42,268 nt of DNA from positions 1 through 42,268 of the IMG/VR virus record IMGVR_UViG_3300043411_000628; one strand, written 5' to 3'. Position 1 is the first letter of the stretch. Each line of letters starts with the position of its first letter. Positions 31,661-39,350 of the stretch are shown here, piece after piece. The notes under the pieces are model-generated. The model was not told where the DNA came from and did no database searches. It saw nothing but the letters and a program-made list of their open reading frames with translations. This DNA comes from a virus. Made by a program: the position numbers and the translations under genes.

Positions 31661-32616
31661 TGAACAAACCAAAATTAATTATTCCAAGGGCGGTTTTCGA
31701 TAAGGTCCTGCACTGGTGTATCCTAGCCAAAGGGCTTGAGATCAGCGGACTTGGCAAGTGTGATTACGATCCAAAGACAAACACCTTTAAGGTTGTCGAC
31801 GCTCAAGTTCTCAAGCAGTCGATTCAGACTGCCGGGAATACCGAGATCACAGCGGAAGCCATCGGAAAGTTTCTTTACGACACACGAGACCAAGGTTCAG
31901 TCACTTGGTGGTGGCATTCTCATCACAGCATGGGTGCGTTTTGGTCGTCGACTGACATCGATTGCATCGACTCATTCGGCAAAGAGGGTGGCGTTGTGGC
32001 CACGGTGTTCAACAATAAAGGCGAGCACCTGTCTGCGTGCCAATTCAAAAGCTCTACCATGTTTGGAGAGACTTCGATCTTTCACGACAAGCTAGACACT
32101 TCAGTGGTCACTTACTACGACACGACCATGTTTGATGAGTGGGAACGCGAGTACAATGAAGCGAAATTGGTTTACGTCCCAACACAAACTGCGTGGAACT
32201 ATAGCCAACAGCATGGAACAAAACGAAAGAAGCCACCAAAGAAGCTTCGAAAGTTATGGGACAAGATCCCCGAGTGGCGACGAAGGCAACTCATCTTCGA
32301 ACAGCCTGGCGGCAAGAACAGCCCAGACTGGATCTGGGCTTCTTATCTCTCCGACTACATTGAGGCCACGGAATACGACTACAAGGTAAGGGATCTGGTT
32401 GAGCACGCAGACCTTCCGAAAGAGGTCGGAACTGTCGCTAGCAGCCTTCTGGACCCAAGAGAATTGACCGACATCGAGGACGACGAAGAGATCACAGCCG
32501 ACGAGCGACAGTTGATTAACACATGGGGGATCTCCGAGTCGGAGTGGATGAATATGGAACCAAGAGAGCGCGAATATTACAAAGACCAAACTTACATGGC
32601 CTACATGGGAGACTAA
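31660..32616 (+). CDS. JAB/JAMM-domain isopeptidase
   Basis: A 318-residue protein with a full JAMM signature: Glu27 in LEISGLGK, then WWWHSHHSMGAFWSSTD, i.e. His86-x-His88-x7-Ser96-x-x-Asp99, the zinc and catalytic residues of Mov34/JAB peptidases. These cut bonds after the C-terminal Gly of ubiquitin-like proteins, or trim Ubl precursors. About 150 further residues, partly basic (KRKKPPKKLRKLWDK) and partly acidic, are unusual for prokaryotic JAB proteins and may bind substrate. The start overlaps the previous stop (TAATG), so it is coupled to the E2-like gene; the E1-like gene starts one base after its stop. Confidence 0.88.
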   Translation: MNKPKLIIPRAVFDKVLHWCILAKGLEISGLGKCDYDPKTNTFKVVDAQVLKQSIQTAGNTEITAEAIGKFLYDTRDQGSVTWWWHSHHSMGAFWSSTDIDCIDSFGKEGGVVATVFNNKGEHLSACQFKSSTMFGETSIFHDKLDTSVVTYYDTTMFDEWEREYNEAKLVYVPTQTAWNYSQQHGTKRKKPPKKLRKLWDKIPEWRRRQLIFEQPGGKNSPDWIWASYLSDYIEATEYDYKVRDLVEHADLPKEVGTVASSLLDPRELTDIEDDEEITADERQLINTWGISESEWMNMEPREREYYKDQTYMAYMGD

Positions 32617-32617
32617 G

Positions 32618-33307
32618 ATGCTGAGCAAAGACACAAGAGAAGCGATGCTGACCCGTCAGCTCGACTTCATTCCGATGGATACACTTGGAAAAGAGATCAA
32701 CATTGTGGGCGCCGGAGCCATTGGCTCATGGGTCGCACTGTCTCTTGCGAAAATGGGGTTCGTTGACATCACCGTGTGGGATGATGACGAGGTCTCGATT
32801 GAAAATATGAACTGCCAATTTTATCCGATCTCCATGATCGGGCGGCCCAAGGTTGATGCCCTGGCTGACATGGTTTCGATGTTCACCGGCACGCAGATAC
32901 AGACCAGGCGGCGTTATGAGGGCCAGCCTTTAAACGGTATTGTAATCAGTGCCCTCGACAACATGGCAACGCGGCGTCTGATCTTCGATAAACGGGTGGC
33001 TGGGACCACTTGGATTGTCGACCCCAGGATGAGCCTTGAGGCCGCGTCTTTATTTAACTGCAACGTCCGAGACCCAGCGTCTGTCGCGGCATACGACAAG
33101 ACGTTCTATTCGGATAGCGAAGCAGTTCAAGAGCGGTGCACCGCGAAATCAACCATCTACACAGCGAACCTGATCGCAGGTCTTGTGTGTAAGTCAGTGA
33201 AGGACATCGCTACCGATGGCAAAGCTGACGAGCTGATTCGAAATGCTGAGTGGCATATCGGAAAGAACCAACTAATGGCATGGCAGACAAACGGAACAAT
33301 GAACTAA
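32618..33307 (+). CDS. ThiF/E1-like adenylyltransferase
   Basis: A 229-residue protein with the E1/MoeB/ThiF nucleotide loop NIVGAGAIGSW (29-38), VWDDDEVSIENMNCQFYP (54-70; the usual D-D-V--SNLNRQ motif with Asp57, Asn65 and Gln67), GRPKVDAL (75-82), ISALDNMATRR (110-120; compare DATDNFAAR) and ERCTAKSTIYTANLIAG (172-188), where Cys174 sits at the crossover-loop position as candidate thioester Cys. It lacks CxxC zinc pairs and any rhodanese or UFD domain, so it is a minimal E1. It should adenylate the Gly-Gly tail of the Ubl at 30032. Confidence 0.88.
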   Translation: MLSKDTREAMLTRQLDFIPMDTLGKEINIVGAGAIGSWVALSLAKMGFVDITVWDDDEVSIENMNCQFYPISMIGRPKVDALADMVSMFTGTQIQTRRRYEGQPLNGIVISALDNMATRRLIFDKRVAGTTWIVDPRMSLEAASLFNCNVRDPASVAAYDKTFYSDSEAVQERCTAKSTIYTANLIAGLVCKSVKDIATDGKADELIRNAEWHIGKNQLMAWQTNGTMN

Positions 33308-33318
33308 GGGAGGAAACA

Positions 33319-33639
33319 ATGGGAATGAATAAGACAACTAAGGCGCTACTGAAAGTGTATCGCCAGTACAAAGCAGATGGGCTTAATAACAAACAGATTG
33401 TCCAAGCTATGGCTGAAGCTGGATACAAGAAGCGCGATGGCGAACCTGTAAACAGCAACACGATTCAGCATCTATCAAAGATCAGTTACCAAATGAAGCG
33501 ACCTTACACTAAGAAAGCTGCGGCCAAGACCGAGTCAACAATAGAGCGAGCAGACCAAAAGGAACTCACCGTCCTTATCTTGGTTTCGAATGTTCCTGAC
33601 TCGGCCAAGGTCCATGCTTTAAAGGCCATCTATGCGTAG
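33319..33639 (+). CDS. Small HTH DNA-binding protein, recombinase-type helix
   Basis: A 106-residue protein from the ATG at 33319 (GGGAGG five bases upstream; a longer ORF begins inside the E1-like gene). The segment LNNKQIVQAMAEAGYKKRDG then PVNSNTIQHLSKI follows the 'repeat-unit' HTH seen after resolvase/recombinase domains (leucine-rich helix, then 'G--N--GKPVTS-TI--L'). No catalytic recombinase domain is present. It may regulate the operon or help recombination. Confidence 0.6.
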   Translation: MGMNKTTKALLKVYRQYKADGLNNKQIVQAMAEAGYKKRDGEPVNSNTIQHLSKISYQMKRPYTKKAAAKTESTIERADQKELTVLILVSNVPDSAKVHALKAIYA

Positions 33640-33916
33640 CGTTTACGAGCGCATTGATGAAATCAGAAACGAAATCTATGCGCTTGTTCGTGAGGTTCAG
33701 CTCCTACCTGGGGCTGACTCCTCTCGTCTTGCGTCATACTGTCACCGCGAATTGAGTCCAGCCTTTGATTCGCTGGCATACACTGGAGGAATTAGTGACC
33801 GAGCTAGAGATACAATCGTTGATCGACAGGACCGTGCTATCGAGGACGGACATGCAGCCGTCGGACTCAGTGGCCCTGAGGATGTCAGCGGCAGGGGATT
33901 GCCCAAGACTTCTTGA
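33632..33916 (+). CDS. Hypothetical protein overlapping the exonuclease gene
   Basis: A 94-residue ORF starting with an ATG overlapping the previous stop. Residues 1-50 (VYERIDEIRNEIYALVREVQ, then LLPGADSS) look like a real helical protein, while the last 40 residues overlap the exonuclease gene by 122 bp and look like the shadow of another frame. So the gene is probably real but its end is uncertain. Confidence 0.4.
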   Translation: MRSVYERIDEIRNEIYALVREVQLLPGADSSRLASYCHRELSPAFDSLAYTGGISDRARDTIVDRQDRAIEDGHAAVGLSGPEDVSGRGLPKTS

Positions 33917-34700
33917 TTACAAACTACAGCGTGGGCGCGGAGAGACCAGCCTTTCGTCTGCGATGCGGCTCCTCACTGGGGAACCGATCCATGCTTTCTA
34001 TCGGGAGATTCTTGGTGCTGCGTTTGGCGATGCCTTTGGCATGGCCGAGCATGCGGTAGAGATCACACTCAAGAGCGGGACCAAGGTGCTTGGTCATTGT
34101 GACGGCGTGCTCTTGTATGAGGGTCTTGTGGTTGAGATCAAGACCGTGAGTGATTCGACCTACACGATGGTCAAGAATTCAGGCGAACCGCTCTCTTCGC
34201 ATAAGGCCCAAGGCAATATGTATTGCGGATCGCTTGGACTGAATGGTGTCCTGTTCATCTATCACAACAGGGATTCCGGCGAGTACCTGACCTACATCAT
34301 CCCGTATGACAAAGACCTGTTCGGCGCCACGGTTGAGAAGTTCAACATGGCTGACCGCCGGGCTGCGGCAAAGACCATGTGGCCAAGGCCATACCAAGAT
34401 CCAACCTGCTCTCCGTGTTTTTTCTGCGACTGGAAAGAGGACTGCTATCAAGGGTTTGACTCGCAAGTCGCGAGTGGCGATACTCGTGACGCCGATGCTG
34501 ACGCCAGCTCCATGGTGACTGAGCTTCTCTCCTCAAGAAGAGACCGCTTAGCTATGGAAAAGGTCGAAGAGAAGGTGAAATCTTTGCTCTCAACAAAGAT
34601 GATAAGTGAAGGTATCAAGGTATTAAAACATCCGAGCGCCACTCTCGAAGTGCGAGTAGGCAAGGCGGGCAATCCGCTCATCGGAATAAAGGAGAAGTGA
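33795..34700 (+). CDS. Cas4/RecB-type PD-(D/E)XK exonuclease with Fe-S cluster Cys
   Basis: A 301-residue protein with the RecB/Cas4 pattern: first Cys36 in AAGDCPRLLDYK, Asp103 in GHCDGV, Glu114-x-Lys116 in VVEIKT, Gln139 in KAQGNMY, and a Cys cluster (C205, C208, C211, C217 in TCSPCFFCDWKEDCY) that could hold an Fe-S cluster with Cys36. It should degrade or process DNA ends. I use GTG 33795 with GGAGGA upstream; ATG 33852 is an alternative. It precedes an SSB-like gene, which suggests a joint recombination/repair role. The phage homologue could also interact with CRISPR adaptation. Confidence 0.78.
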   Translation: MTELEIQSLIDRTVLSRTDMQPSDSVALRMSAAGDCPRLLDYKLQRGRGETSLSSAMRLLTGEPIHAFYREILGAAFGDAFGMAEHAVEITLKSGTKVLGHCDGVLLYEGLVVEIKTVSDSTYTMVKNSGEPLSSHKAQGNMYCGSLGLNGVLFIYHNRDSGEYLTYIIPYDKDLFGATVEKFNMADRRAAAKTMWPRPYQDPTCSPCFFCDWKEDCYQGFDSQVASGDTRDADADASSMVTELLSSRRDRLAMEKVEEKVKSLLSTKMISEGIKVLKHPSATLEVRVGKAGNPLIGIKEK

Positions 34701-35509
34701 TGGGAGATTTAGTTCCAAAAACAAACGGCCAGTTGGCAGTGCAGGGTGGCGATTTCTGGGCAGAGATGAACGCCGAAGACTTTGCAATCCCAAGCGTGTC
34801 TCTTGGTCAAGGCACCTCGTCGAAGGGCGAGATCGGTAAGTACAACTTCAACAACGGCAGTGCCCATTCCGTATTGACTGGCGTGACGCTTCTTGTCCCA
34901 TCAAAAACGCGGACCCTATTCGCCGGGAAGGGTAAGCCCACTCGTTGTGGATCGGATAACTACCATAGCCCAAGCGAGCGATACGCAAACCCAGTGTCGA
35001 AGAATTGCGGCACGTGTTTCGCCGCCCAGTGGGGCGATGACCCGGACAAGGTCCGTCTTCACCTTGAGCTTGGTGTTAAGAAAGACATCAACATCCCGCT
35101 ATGTCAGCAGACCTACACGATGATGTTCCTTGATGGCGAAGGTAATCCGTTCTTCATGGACTTCCGTTCATCGTCACTGAAGATCGTACAGGAGAAGCTG
35201 CTGTCCCGTCTGCGCATGGGGTTCTCAAAGAACCACCCAGTAACAGTGCAGTTCGACATGAGCGTATCTCGAAACGATGGAAAGCAGGGCGTGTTCTACG
35301 AACCTGCGTTCGATAACTTCCGGGTGAGCGATGCCGACAGGTCAGAGAAAGCGCTTGCTCTCTACGGTCAGTATTCAAAGCGAGCGCAGTCACTACGGTC
35401 TGAGCAGATCGCAAAGATGGATGCGGAGACTGAGTTTGCTATGGCCTCAGCACCACCGATTGAGACTCCATGGCCAGACCATGGGCCTGATGATTCCATC
35501 CCGTTCTGA
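34700..35509 (+). CDS. Single-strand DNA-binding-like protein with DDSIPF tail
   Basis: A 269-residue protein ending GPDDSIPF, almost identical to the acidic tip (DDDIPF) with which SSB proteins recruit partners. A Pro/Ala-rich linker (about 240-260) precedes the tip. The body has beta-rich stretches and a possible zinc Cys set (RCGSDNY, then NCGTCFAAQW). It overlaps the exonuclease stop by one base (the ATG at 34700 is favoured over a GTG at 34697). It likely binds ssDNA in replication or annealing, though it lacks a standard OB-fold signature that I can recognise. Confidence 0.6.
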   Translation: MGDLVPKTNGQLAVQGGDFWAEMNAEDFAIPSVSLGQGTSSKGEIGKYNFNNGSAHSVLTGVTLLVPSKTRTLFAGKGKPTRCGSDNYHSPSERYANPVSKNCGTCFAAQWGDDPDKVRLHLELGVKKDINIPLCQQTYTMMFLDGEGNPFFMDFRSSSLKIVQEKLLSRLRMGFSKNHPVTVQFDMSVSRNDGKQGVFYEPAFDNFRVSDADRSEKALALYGQYSKRAQSLRSEQIAKMDAETEFAMASAPPIETPWPDHGPDDSIPF

Positions 35510-35520
35510 TTGGAGGACAG

Positions 35521-35922
35521 ATGATCGTAGCTAAAGATCCAATCGACTTCCTTAAGAAGTGGCGGAAGCAGGAGAAGATTTCCCAAGCTCAGCTAGCGAA
35601 GATGGTCGGTGTTTCGAACGGAATGGTTGGTGACTTTGAGCGCGGGCGAAGAGACAGCCCGCGTTTTTGCCTTCTCGTTTCTGTTCTTCTTACCGAGTAC
35701 GAGCGGTTGATGTTCTTTGATCTCGTGGCCATGCACTATGCGGAAAGCAAAGAGCAATACCAGGAGATCAACAAGACGTTCGAAGAGATCAAGCGCAGAG
35801 GGAAGCTGCATCAGATCAACAAGAATGATGTCAGCTTCTTGAGGGCCATGGGTCACAAGATTGATTCGACTGACGAAGAGTGGAAGCGCGAACGGAAGCC
35901 ACGTAAAAAGCGAAAGAAGTAA
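35521..35922 (+). CDS. XRE-type (Cro/CI-like) HTH regulator
   Basis: A 133-residue protein with an N-terminal Cro/C1-type HTH (FLKKWRKQEKISQAQLAKMV, GVSNGMVGDFERGRR), followed by a helical region and a strongly basic C-terminus (RERKPRKKRKK). GGAGGAC lies before the ATG. As no integrase is present, it is more likely a regulator of timing or of the early operon than a lysogeny repressor. Confidence 0.8.
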   Translation: MIVAKDPIDFLKKWRKQEKISQAQLAKMVGVSNGMVGDFERGRRDSPRFCLLVSVLLTEYERLMFFDLVAMHYAESKEQYQEINKTFEEIKRRGKLHQINKNDVSFLRAMGHKIDSTDEEWKRERKPRKKRKK

Positions 35923-35935
35923 ACAGGGGGAGTGA

Positions 35936-36256
35936 GTGGAGAGAATTTGCAGGCAATCAAGACAAGAGCGATCAACAAAAGAAAAGCACGATGAGATGGC
36001 AAAGCTAACGGCCAGGCTCGAGAAAGCCCATGAGCGTCTAGCCATTAAGCGTGCGGCTGGTGCCGAAAGAGATGCGCTGTCGAGACTTGAGCGCAGAATC
36101 AGAGACATCCAAGCTGACATCAAGTCGTGGGGCATGGCTGTTGCGGCCATAGCTATGCTTTCAGGGTGCGCTAAGACTGGGTTTGATAACTGCGTTGAAC
36201 ACCAAGACATCAACGAGTGCGCGAAGTATTACCACACCCCAAAGGAGAGGCGGTGA
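35936..36256 (+). CDS. Coiled-coil protein with embedded lipobox-like segment
   Basis: A 106-residue protein starting at GTG 35936 after GGGGGAG. Residues 15-60 form a Lys/Arg/Glu/Ala coiled coil; then comes a hydrophobic run with a lipobox-like end (MAVAAIAMLSGCAK) and a Cys-rich tail. A lipobox in the middle of a protein cannot work as usual, so either an internal ATG (near 36133) makes a separate ~40-residue lipoprotein or the segment is just a membrane span. No SD of note precedes that internal ATG. Confidence 0.5.
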   Translation: MERICRQSRQERSTKEKHDEMAKLTARLEKAHERLAIKRAAGAERDALSRLERRIRDIQADIKSWGMAVAAIAMLSGCAKTGFDNCVEHQDINECAKYYHTPKERR

Positions 36257-36259
36257 AAC

Positions 36260-36613
36260 GTGGCGAAGCATGAAGAGTTTTTGAAGCAGGTGAAGGAGCG
36301 GGCGGATGCTGCGACGCCAGGGCCATGGCAGGTCAGTGGCACTTATAAAGCCTCTATTATCGCTGACGGTAAGTTTGTCGGGTCAACACTTGGTGTTGAC
36401 GGTGGTACTGGCAGAGATGAGCGCGAAAGGAATACAGCATTCATCGCGGCCGCGAACCCACAAACCGTTCTCAATCTCCTCGCGATCATCGAGAAGTTGA
36501 AGGGAGAGTTGGAGTTTACAGAACATTTACTGTCGAATGGAGATGGTCAACTTATGGCGCTTTGGAAAGAGGATACAGACCAAGAACTCGACGAGATTGT
36601 GGGGCGGGAGTGA
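36260..36613 (+). CDS. Ea22-like protein
   Basis: A 117-residue protein with the Ea22/Ead-type pattern: RADAATPGPWQV at 14-25, then a Gly-rich stretch and NTAFIAAANPQTVLNLLAII (58-77) followed by a coiled coil. This family is common in the early regions of temperate and lytic phages, function unsettled. It starts with GTG at 36260. Its stop overlaps the next GTG. Confidence 0.75.
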   Translation: MAKHEEFLKQVKERADAATPGPWQVSGTYKASIIADGKFVGSTLGVDGGTGRDERERNTAFIAAANPQTVLNLLAIIEKLKGELEFTEHLLSNGDGQLMALWKEDTDQELDEIVGRE

Positions 36614-36909
36614 GTAATTCCAAGCATCACGAACTGAAATTGAAAGTCAGAAAGCTTATTTACGCGGTTCATCTATTCGAGAAAACAAATTGTCGAGGAT
36701 CGTATGTCGTGGCGGCGTACCATCATCCCGATTCTATAACGTGGCGATGGTCGATATGGTACTCACTGCCGCGAAAGTTATTTGTATTGCCAAAGCTGCA
36801 ATACGATTCAACGAACGGATATGGGTATCTGAGTTTGAATGTGCCAATTTTTGGAAGCATTTCGCTCAACACTCAACCGTCTATGTGGAGATACGAGACC
36901 AAACCATGA
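36610..36909 (+). CDS. Hypothetical early protein
   Basis: A 99-residue protein from GTG 36610 (an upstream in-frame start lies in the previous gene). It looks beta-rich and aromatic (SYVVAAYHHPDSITWRWSIW) with basic parts. Not recognised. The SD is a G-rich GGGGCGGGAG. It ends just before a short ORF-like stretch 36906-36956. Confidence 0.5.
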   Translation: MSNSKHHELKLKVRKLIYAVHLFEKTNCRGSYVVAAYHHPDSITWRWSIWYSLPRKLFVLPKLQYDSTNGYGYLSLNVPIFGSISLNTQPSMWRYETKP

Positions 36910-36952
36910 CCGACTTAACGAAGCAGCTAGAACAGGCACTGGAGGAATGCAA

Positions 36953-37495
36953 GTGAGCGACATCAATTCTCCGCGAACCAAAGAGCTATTATTGCAAGTG
37001 ATAGCCGACGTTACAGAAATGAGTGATGAGCAGCTTCGCGCAGAGCTTGAAGTCACTCCAGACGGCGACATATCAAGACTATTTGAGGAGGCACAAGTGA
37101 GAAACGGTAAAGCAGAACGACTGTGGATTCAAAACGAGAGCGGCCACGTCGGTGTTTTCAATGTTAGGAAACTCGTTCTTGACTACCAGCCGGAAGGATA
37201 CGACGAGAAGACTCCGCTCGGACCAAGGTACATCGAAGTGGTCCCAGTTACAGAGCACGAGCGCGTCGTGGCTGAGTTGAAGGCAAGCATTGAACACTCA
37301 GAAACAAAAGTGGGATGGCTTCTGCACGACAACGAGAAGAACGTCAGGGAGCGCGATGCGGTCATCGCCAAGCAGGCGAAGGTGATTGAGGTCCTCAAAG
37401 CCTGCATCTTGAAAGAGGACAAGAGGTGCGGCATTTGGCACGAGGGCAGGAAAGCGATTGAACAGGCGGAAACTATCGAGAGAGGTGAGGCGTGA
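36953..37495 (+). CDS. Hypothetical protein with coiled coil (possibly two translated starts)
   Basis: A 180-residue protein from GTG 36953 with GGAGG seven bases upstream. N-terminal helices (PRTKELLLQVIADVTEMSDE) are followed by a beta-like segment (AERLWIQNESGHVGVFNVRK, LVLDYQPEGY) and a C-terminal coiled coil (about 115-160). A second GTG near 37096 also has GAGGAGG upstream, so an internal short form is possible. A gene of this class is common beside Ea22-like genes. Confidence 0.5.
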   Translation: MSDINSPRTKELLLQVIADVTEMSDEQLRAELEVTPDGDISRLFEEAQVRNGKAERLWIQNESGHVGVFNVRKLVLDYQPEGYDEKTPLGPRYIEVVPVTEHERVVAELKASIEHSETKVGWLLHDNEKNVRERDAVIAKQAKVIEVLKACILKEDKRCGIWHEGRKAIEQAETIERGEA

Positions 37496-37749
37496 AATAC
37501 AGAAAGAAACCCGTTGTCATTGAAGCCGTTCAATATAACGGAAACAATTGCTTTGAAATTTTGAAGTTTATGGGTCGAGCGAGCGACATTTGGGAAGGCG
37601 ATCTTTTGCCTTGCGATATTCCTGTCATCTATACGCTTGAGGGTGATTTAGCCGCCAGTGTTGGCGATTGGATAATTAAAGGAATCAAGGGCGAGTTTTA
37701 TCCATGCAAGCCGGACATCTTTGAGGCGACATACGAGGCTGTCGAATGA
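37492..37749 (+). CDS. Small conserved phage protein
   Basis: An 85-residue protein starting with GTG 37492 overlapping the previous stop. The form MKYRKKPVVIEAVQYNG... ending IIKGIKGEFYPCKPDIFEAT is a family widely met in phages with the same PGD/VGDWIIKG...FYPCKPDIF ending; function unknown. Confidence 0.75.
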   Translation: MKYRKKPVVIEAVQYNGNNCFEILKFMGRASDIWEGDLLPCDIPVIYTLEGDLAASVGDWIIKGIKGEFYPCKPDIFEATYEAVE

Positions 37750-38093
37750 AGCCGACGCACTATCACTGCGAATTCTGGAAACAGAGCTTTTGGTTCTGCA
37801 TTGGATGGCCGCACCAAGACATGGCCACTTACCTAAGAAAGAACTACGGCCATGACCCGGACCTTTCGCAGAAAGCCGGGACTGTGTTTGAGATCCCACA
37901 AAAGAGTGGCGCCACGGTGTACTTGGTTTGGACCAGGAAGAAGCACGCAGCCGTCGTCGCACATGAATGCGTACATGCGGCCAATGTCCTTCTCAAATCT
38001 CGAGGATGGAAACCCGAACTAGATAACGATGAACCCCAAGCGTACTTGGTTGAGGCGCTGGTATCGGCTGCGCTTGGACTAAAGGGGATGTAA
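37746..38093 (+). CDS. Small HExxH metallopeptidase-like protein
   Basis: A 115-residue protein with HECVH (73-77) in a helix AAVVAHECVHAANVLL, a zinc/catalytic HExxH pattern, and a downstream DNDEPQAYLVEAL where a third ligand (Glu96 or Glu103) could sit. A minimal zincin of the phage type; substrate unknown. The ATG overlaps the previous stop (ATGA). It lies before the RmlC-like gene. Confidence 0.65.
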   Translation: MKPTHYHCEFWKQSFWFCIGWPHQDMATYLRKNYGHDPDLSQKAGTVFEIPQKSGATVYLVWTRKKHAAVVAHECVHAANVLLKSRGWKPELDNDEPQAYLVEALVSAALGLKGM

Positions 38094-38527
38094 TGAAAAT
38101 GATATACGACAACAGGGGCTGGTTCTTGCCGCTTCCCAACAACACGAACGTCTCTTTCTCAAAGAAGGGCGTGTTTCGTGGGCTCCATGCGCAGACCAAC
38201 AAGCCGCAAGGTAAGCAGCTCCATCTCCTATCTGGGAGGATCACTGACTTCTTCGTGTCGCCAAGTGGGAACATTGGTTCGATAGATCTTGTAGCTGGCG
38301 ACAGCTTCTTCATTCAGCCAGGATTCCTTCACGGGTTCTATGCAATTGAGGATTCGATGCTGCTCTATGTCTGTGACCAACCATACAACCCGGAGTCTGA
38401 GATCGGTCTCCGGTGGACATACGTCATGGATCTACTGCCAGATATTTCATATGAGCACCCGTTTGAGCCGATCCTAAGTGAGAAGGACAAGGCGTGGCCA
38501 AAGGAGCTCAAGCATGTATCGAGATAA
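38093..38527 (+). CDS. RmlC-like cupin (dTDP-4-dehydrorhamnose 3,5-epimerase-like)
   Basis: A 144-residue cupin with the RmlC order: GVFRGLHAQ (His32), KPQGKQLHLLSGRITDFFVS, GDSFFIQPGFLHGFYAI (His80), LLYVCDQPYNPESEIGLRW and PILSEKD. These are the segments of dTDP-4-keto-6-deoxyglucose 3,5-epimerases. The protein is shorter than the usual 170-190 residues. No RmlA, RmlB or RmlD is present here, so it would act on a host intermediate or on a different keto-sugar. It starts with TAATG overlap and could work with the GT2 enzyme of block A to change host surface glycans. Confidence 0.78.
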   Translation: MKMIYDNRGWFLPLPNNTNVSFSKKGVFRGLHAQTNKPQGKQLHLLSGRITDFFVSPSGNIGSIDLVAGDSFFIQPGFLHGFYAIEDSMLLYVCDQPYNPESEIGLRWTYVMDLLPDISYEHPFEPILSEKDKAWPKELKHVSR

Positions 38528-39350
38528 GTACGGACTGATCGTTCAAAAAGATGGCGATGACGGGGATTCGCTTCACCGAATGGGTGTGTTCTTAATTGGG
38601 GAGATCCTCGCTCGCCGCGATTTGGCCGCATCGAAAGCCATGCTCGATATGATCTCGCACCTATCAAGTATCGACGAACATGGGCGCATCACGTGGATAC
38701 GCGGCGCAACGCAATGGACCAATCCGAATGATGTTTCGAGGGACCAACTGATCCCGGTCATCATTGGCCTTGGTCTTTTCGAGAGGGAGGCTGGCCTTCC
38801 GTCCCACGTTTTGGACAAGACGGTCTCGATGATCGAGGAGAACAAGCTCCGGGCTCCGAACGGTGACCTCTTTATCGGCCATTACAGCCTCATCGTCAGG
38901 GCTACCTGGCAAAGGTACGACTACCTACAGAAGGCCCTATCCTGGGCGTTCCTATTGATAACTGACGTGCCTCTGGTGTTGGGTTCCGTTGTTAAGTGTT
39001 TACCGTTTAGGTGGAATGAGCAGAAACGGGAGATCGAACGGAACGGAATGGACCAGGTGGATGACTGGAACGACCTCTTGCCGCTTTTGCAGGCAATGAT
39101 CTTGGCTCCGACACCGCTTACGTGGCTTGCGCGGAAGATCTATTCGAACTTCAGGGGCGAGAATCATGGCCACTTAATCAGTGCGCACGTCGGACCGGAG
39201 AACGACGTGTTCAATGCGCTGCTTTGGTACAACAGGCTAACGTCTGGCGGAAACCCGGAGCTGGTTGACCCATTCGTATCTGCGATCAGCTTCCACTTTA
39301 GAACGAACCAGTGGATCAAACGGGTGAAATCGATGGTACGTTTTTGGTAG
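38514..39350 (+). CDS. Hypothetical protein, end of early operon
   Basis: A 278-residue protein from the ATG at 38514 (GGAG about eight bases upstream), overlapping the RmlC-like gene by 14 bp. The N-terminus contains QKDGDDGDSLHRMGVF, a form shared with some uncharacterised phage proteins. The middle has a hydrophobic stretch (ALSWAFLLITDVPLVLGSVV) that could be a membrane segment or a buried helix. The C-terminus overlaps the end of a small leftward gene by 35 bp. No function assigned; a helical toroid enzyme acting on glycans is one possibility. Confidence 0.6.
   Translation: MYRDKYGLIVQKDGDDGDSLHRMGVFLIGEILARRDLAASKAMLDMISHLSSIDEHGRITWIRGATQWTNPNDVSRDQLIPVIIGLGLFEREAGLPSHVLDKTVSMIEENKLRAPNGDLFIGHYSLIVRATWQRYDYLQKALSWAFLLITDVPLVLGSVVKCLPFRWNEQKREIERNGMDQVDDWNDLLPLLQAMILAPTPLTWLARKIYSNFRGENHGHLISAHVGPENDVFNALLWYNRLTSGGNPELVDPFVSAISFHFRTNQWIKRVKSMVRFW

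Noticed and set aside
36690-36956. Plus-strand ORF (88 codons), including a short end part MTDLTKQLEQALEECK
   Set aside because: It mostly overlaps the gene at 36610-36909 in another frame. The 16-codon tail from 36906 could be a leader peptide, but it has no clear ribosome binding site.
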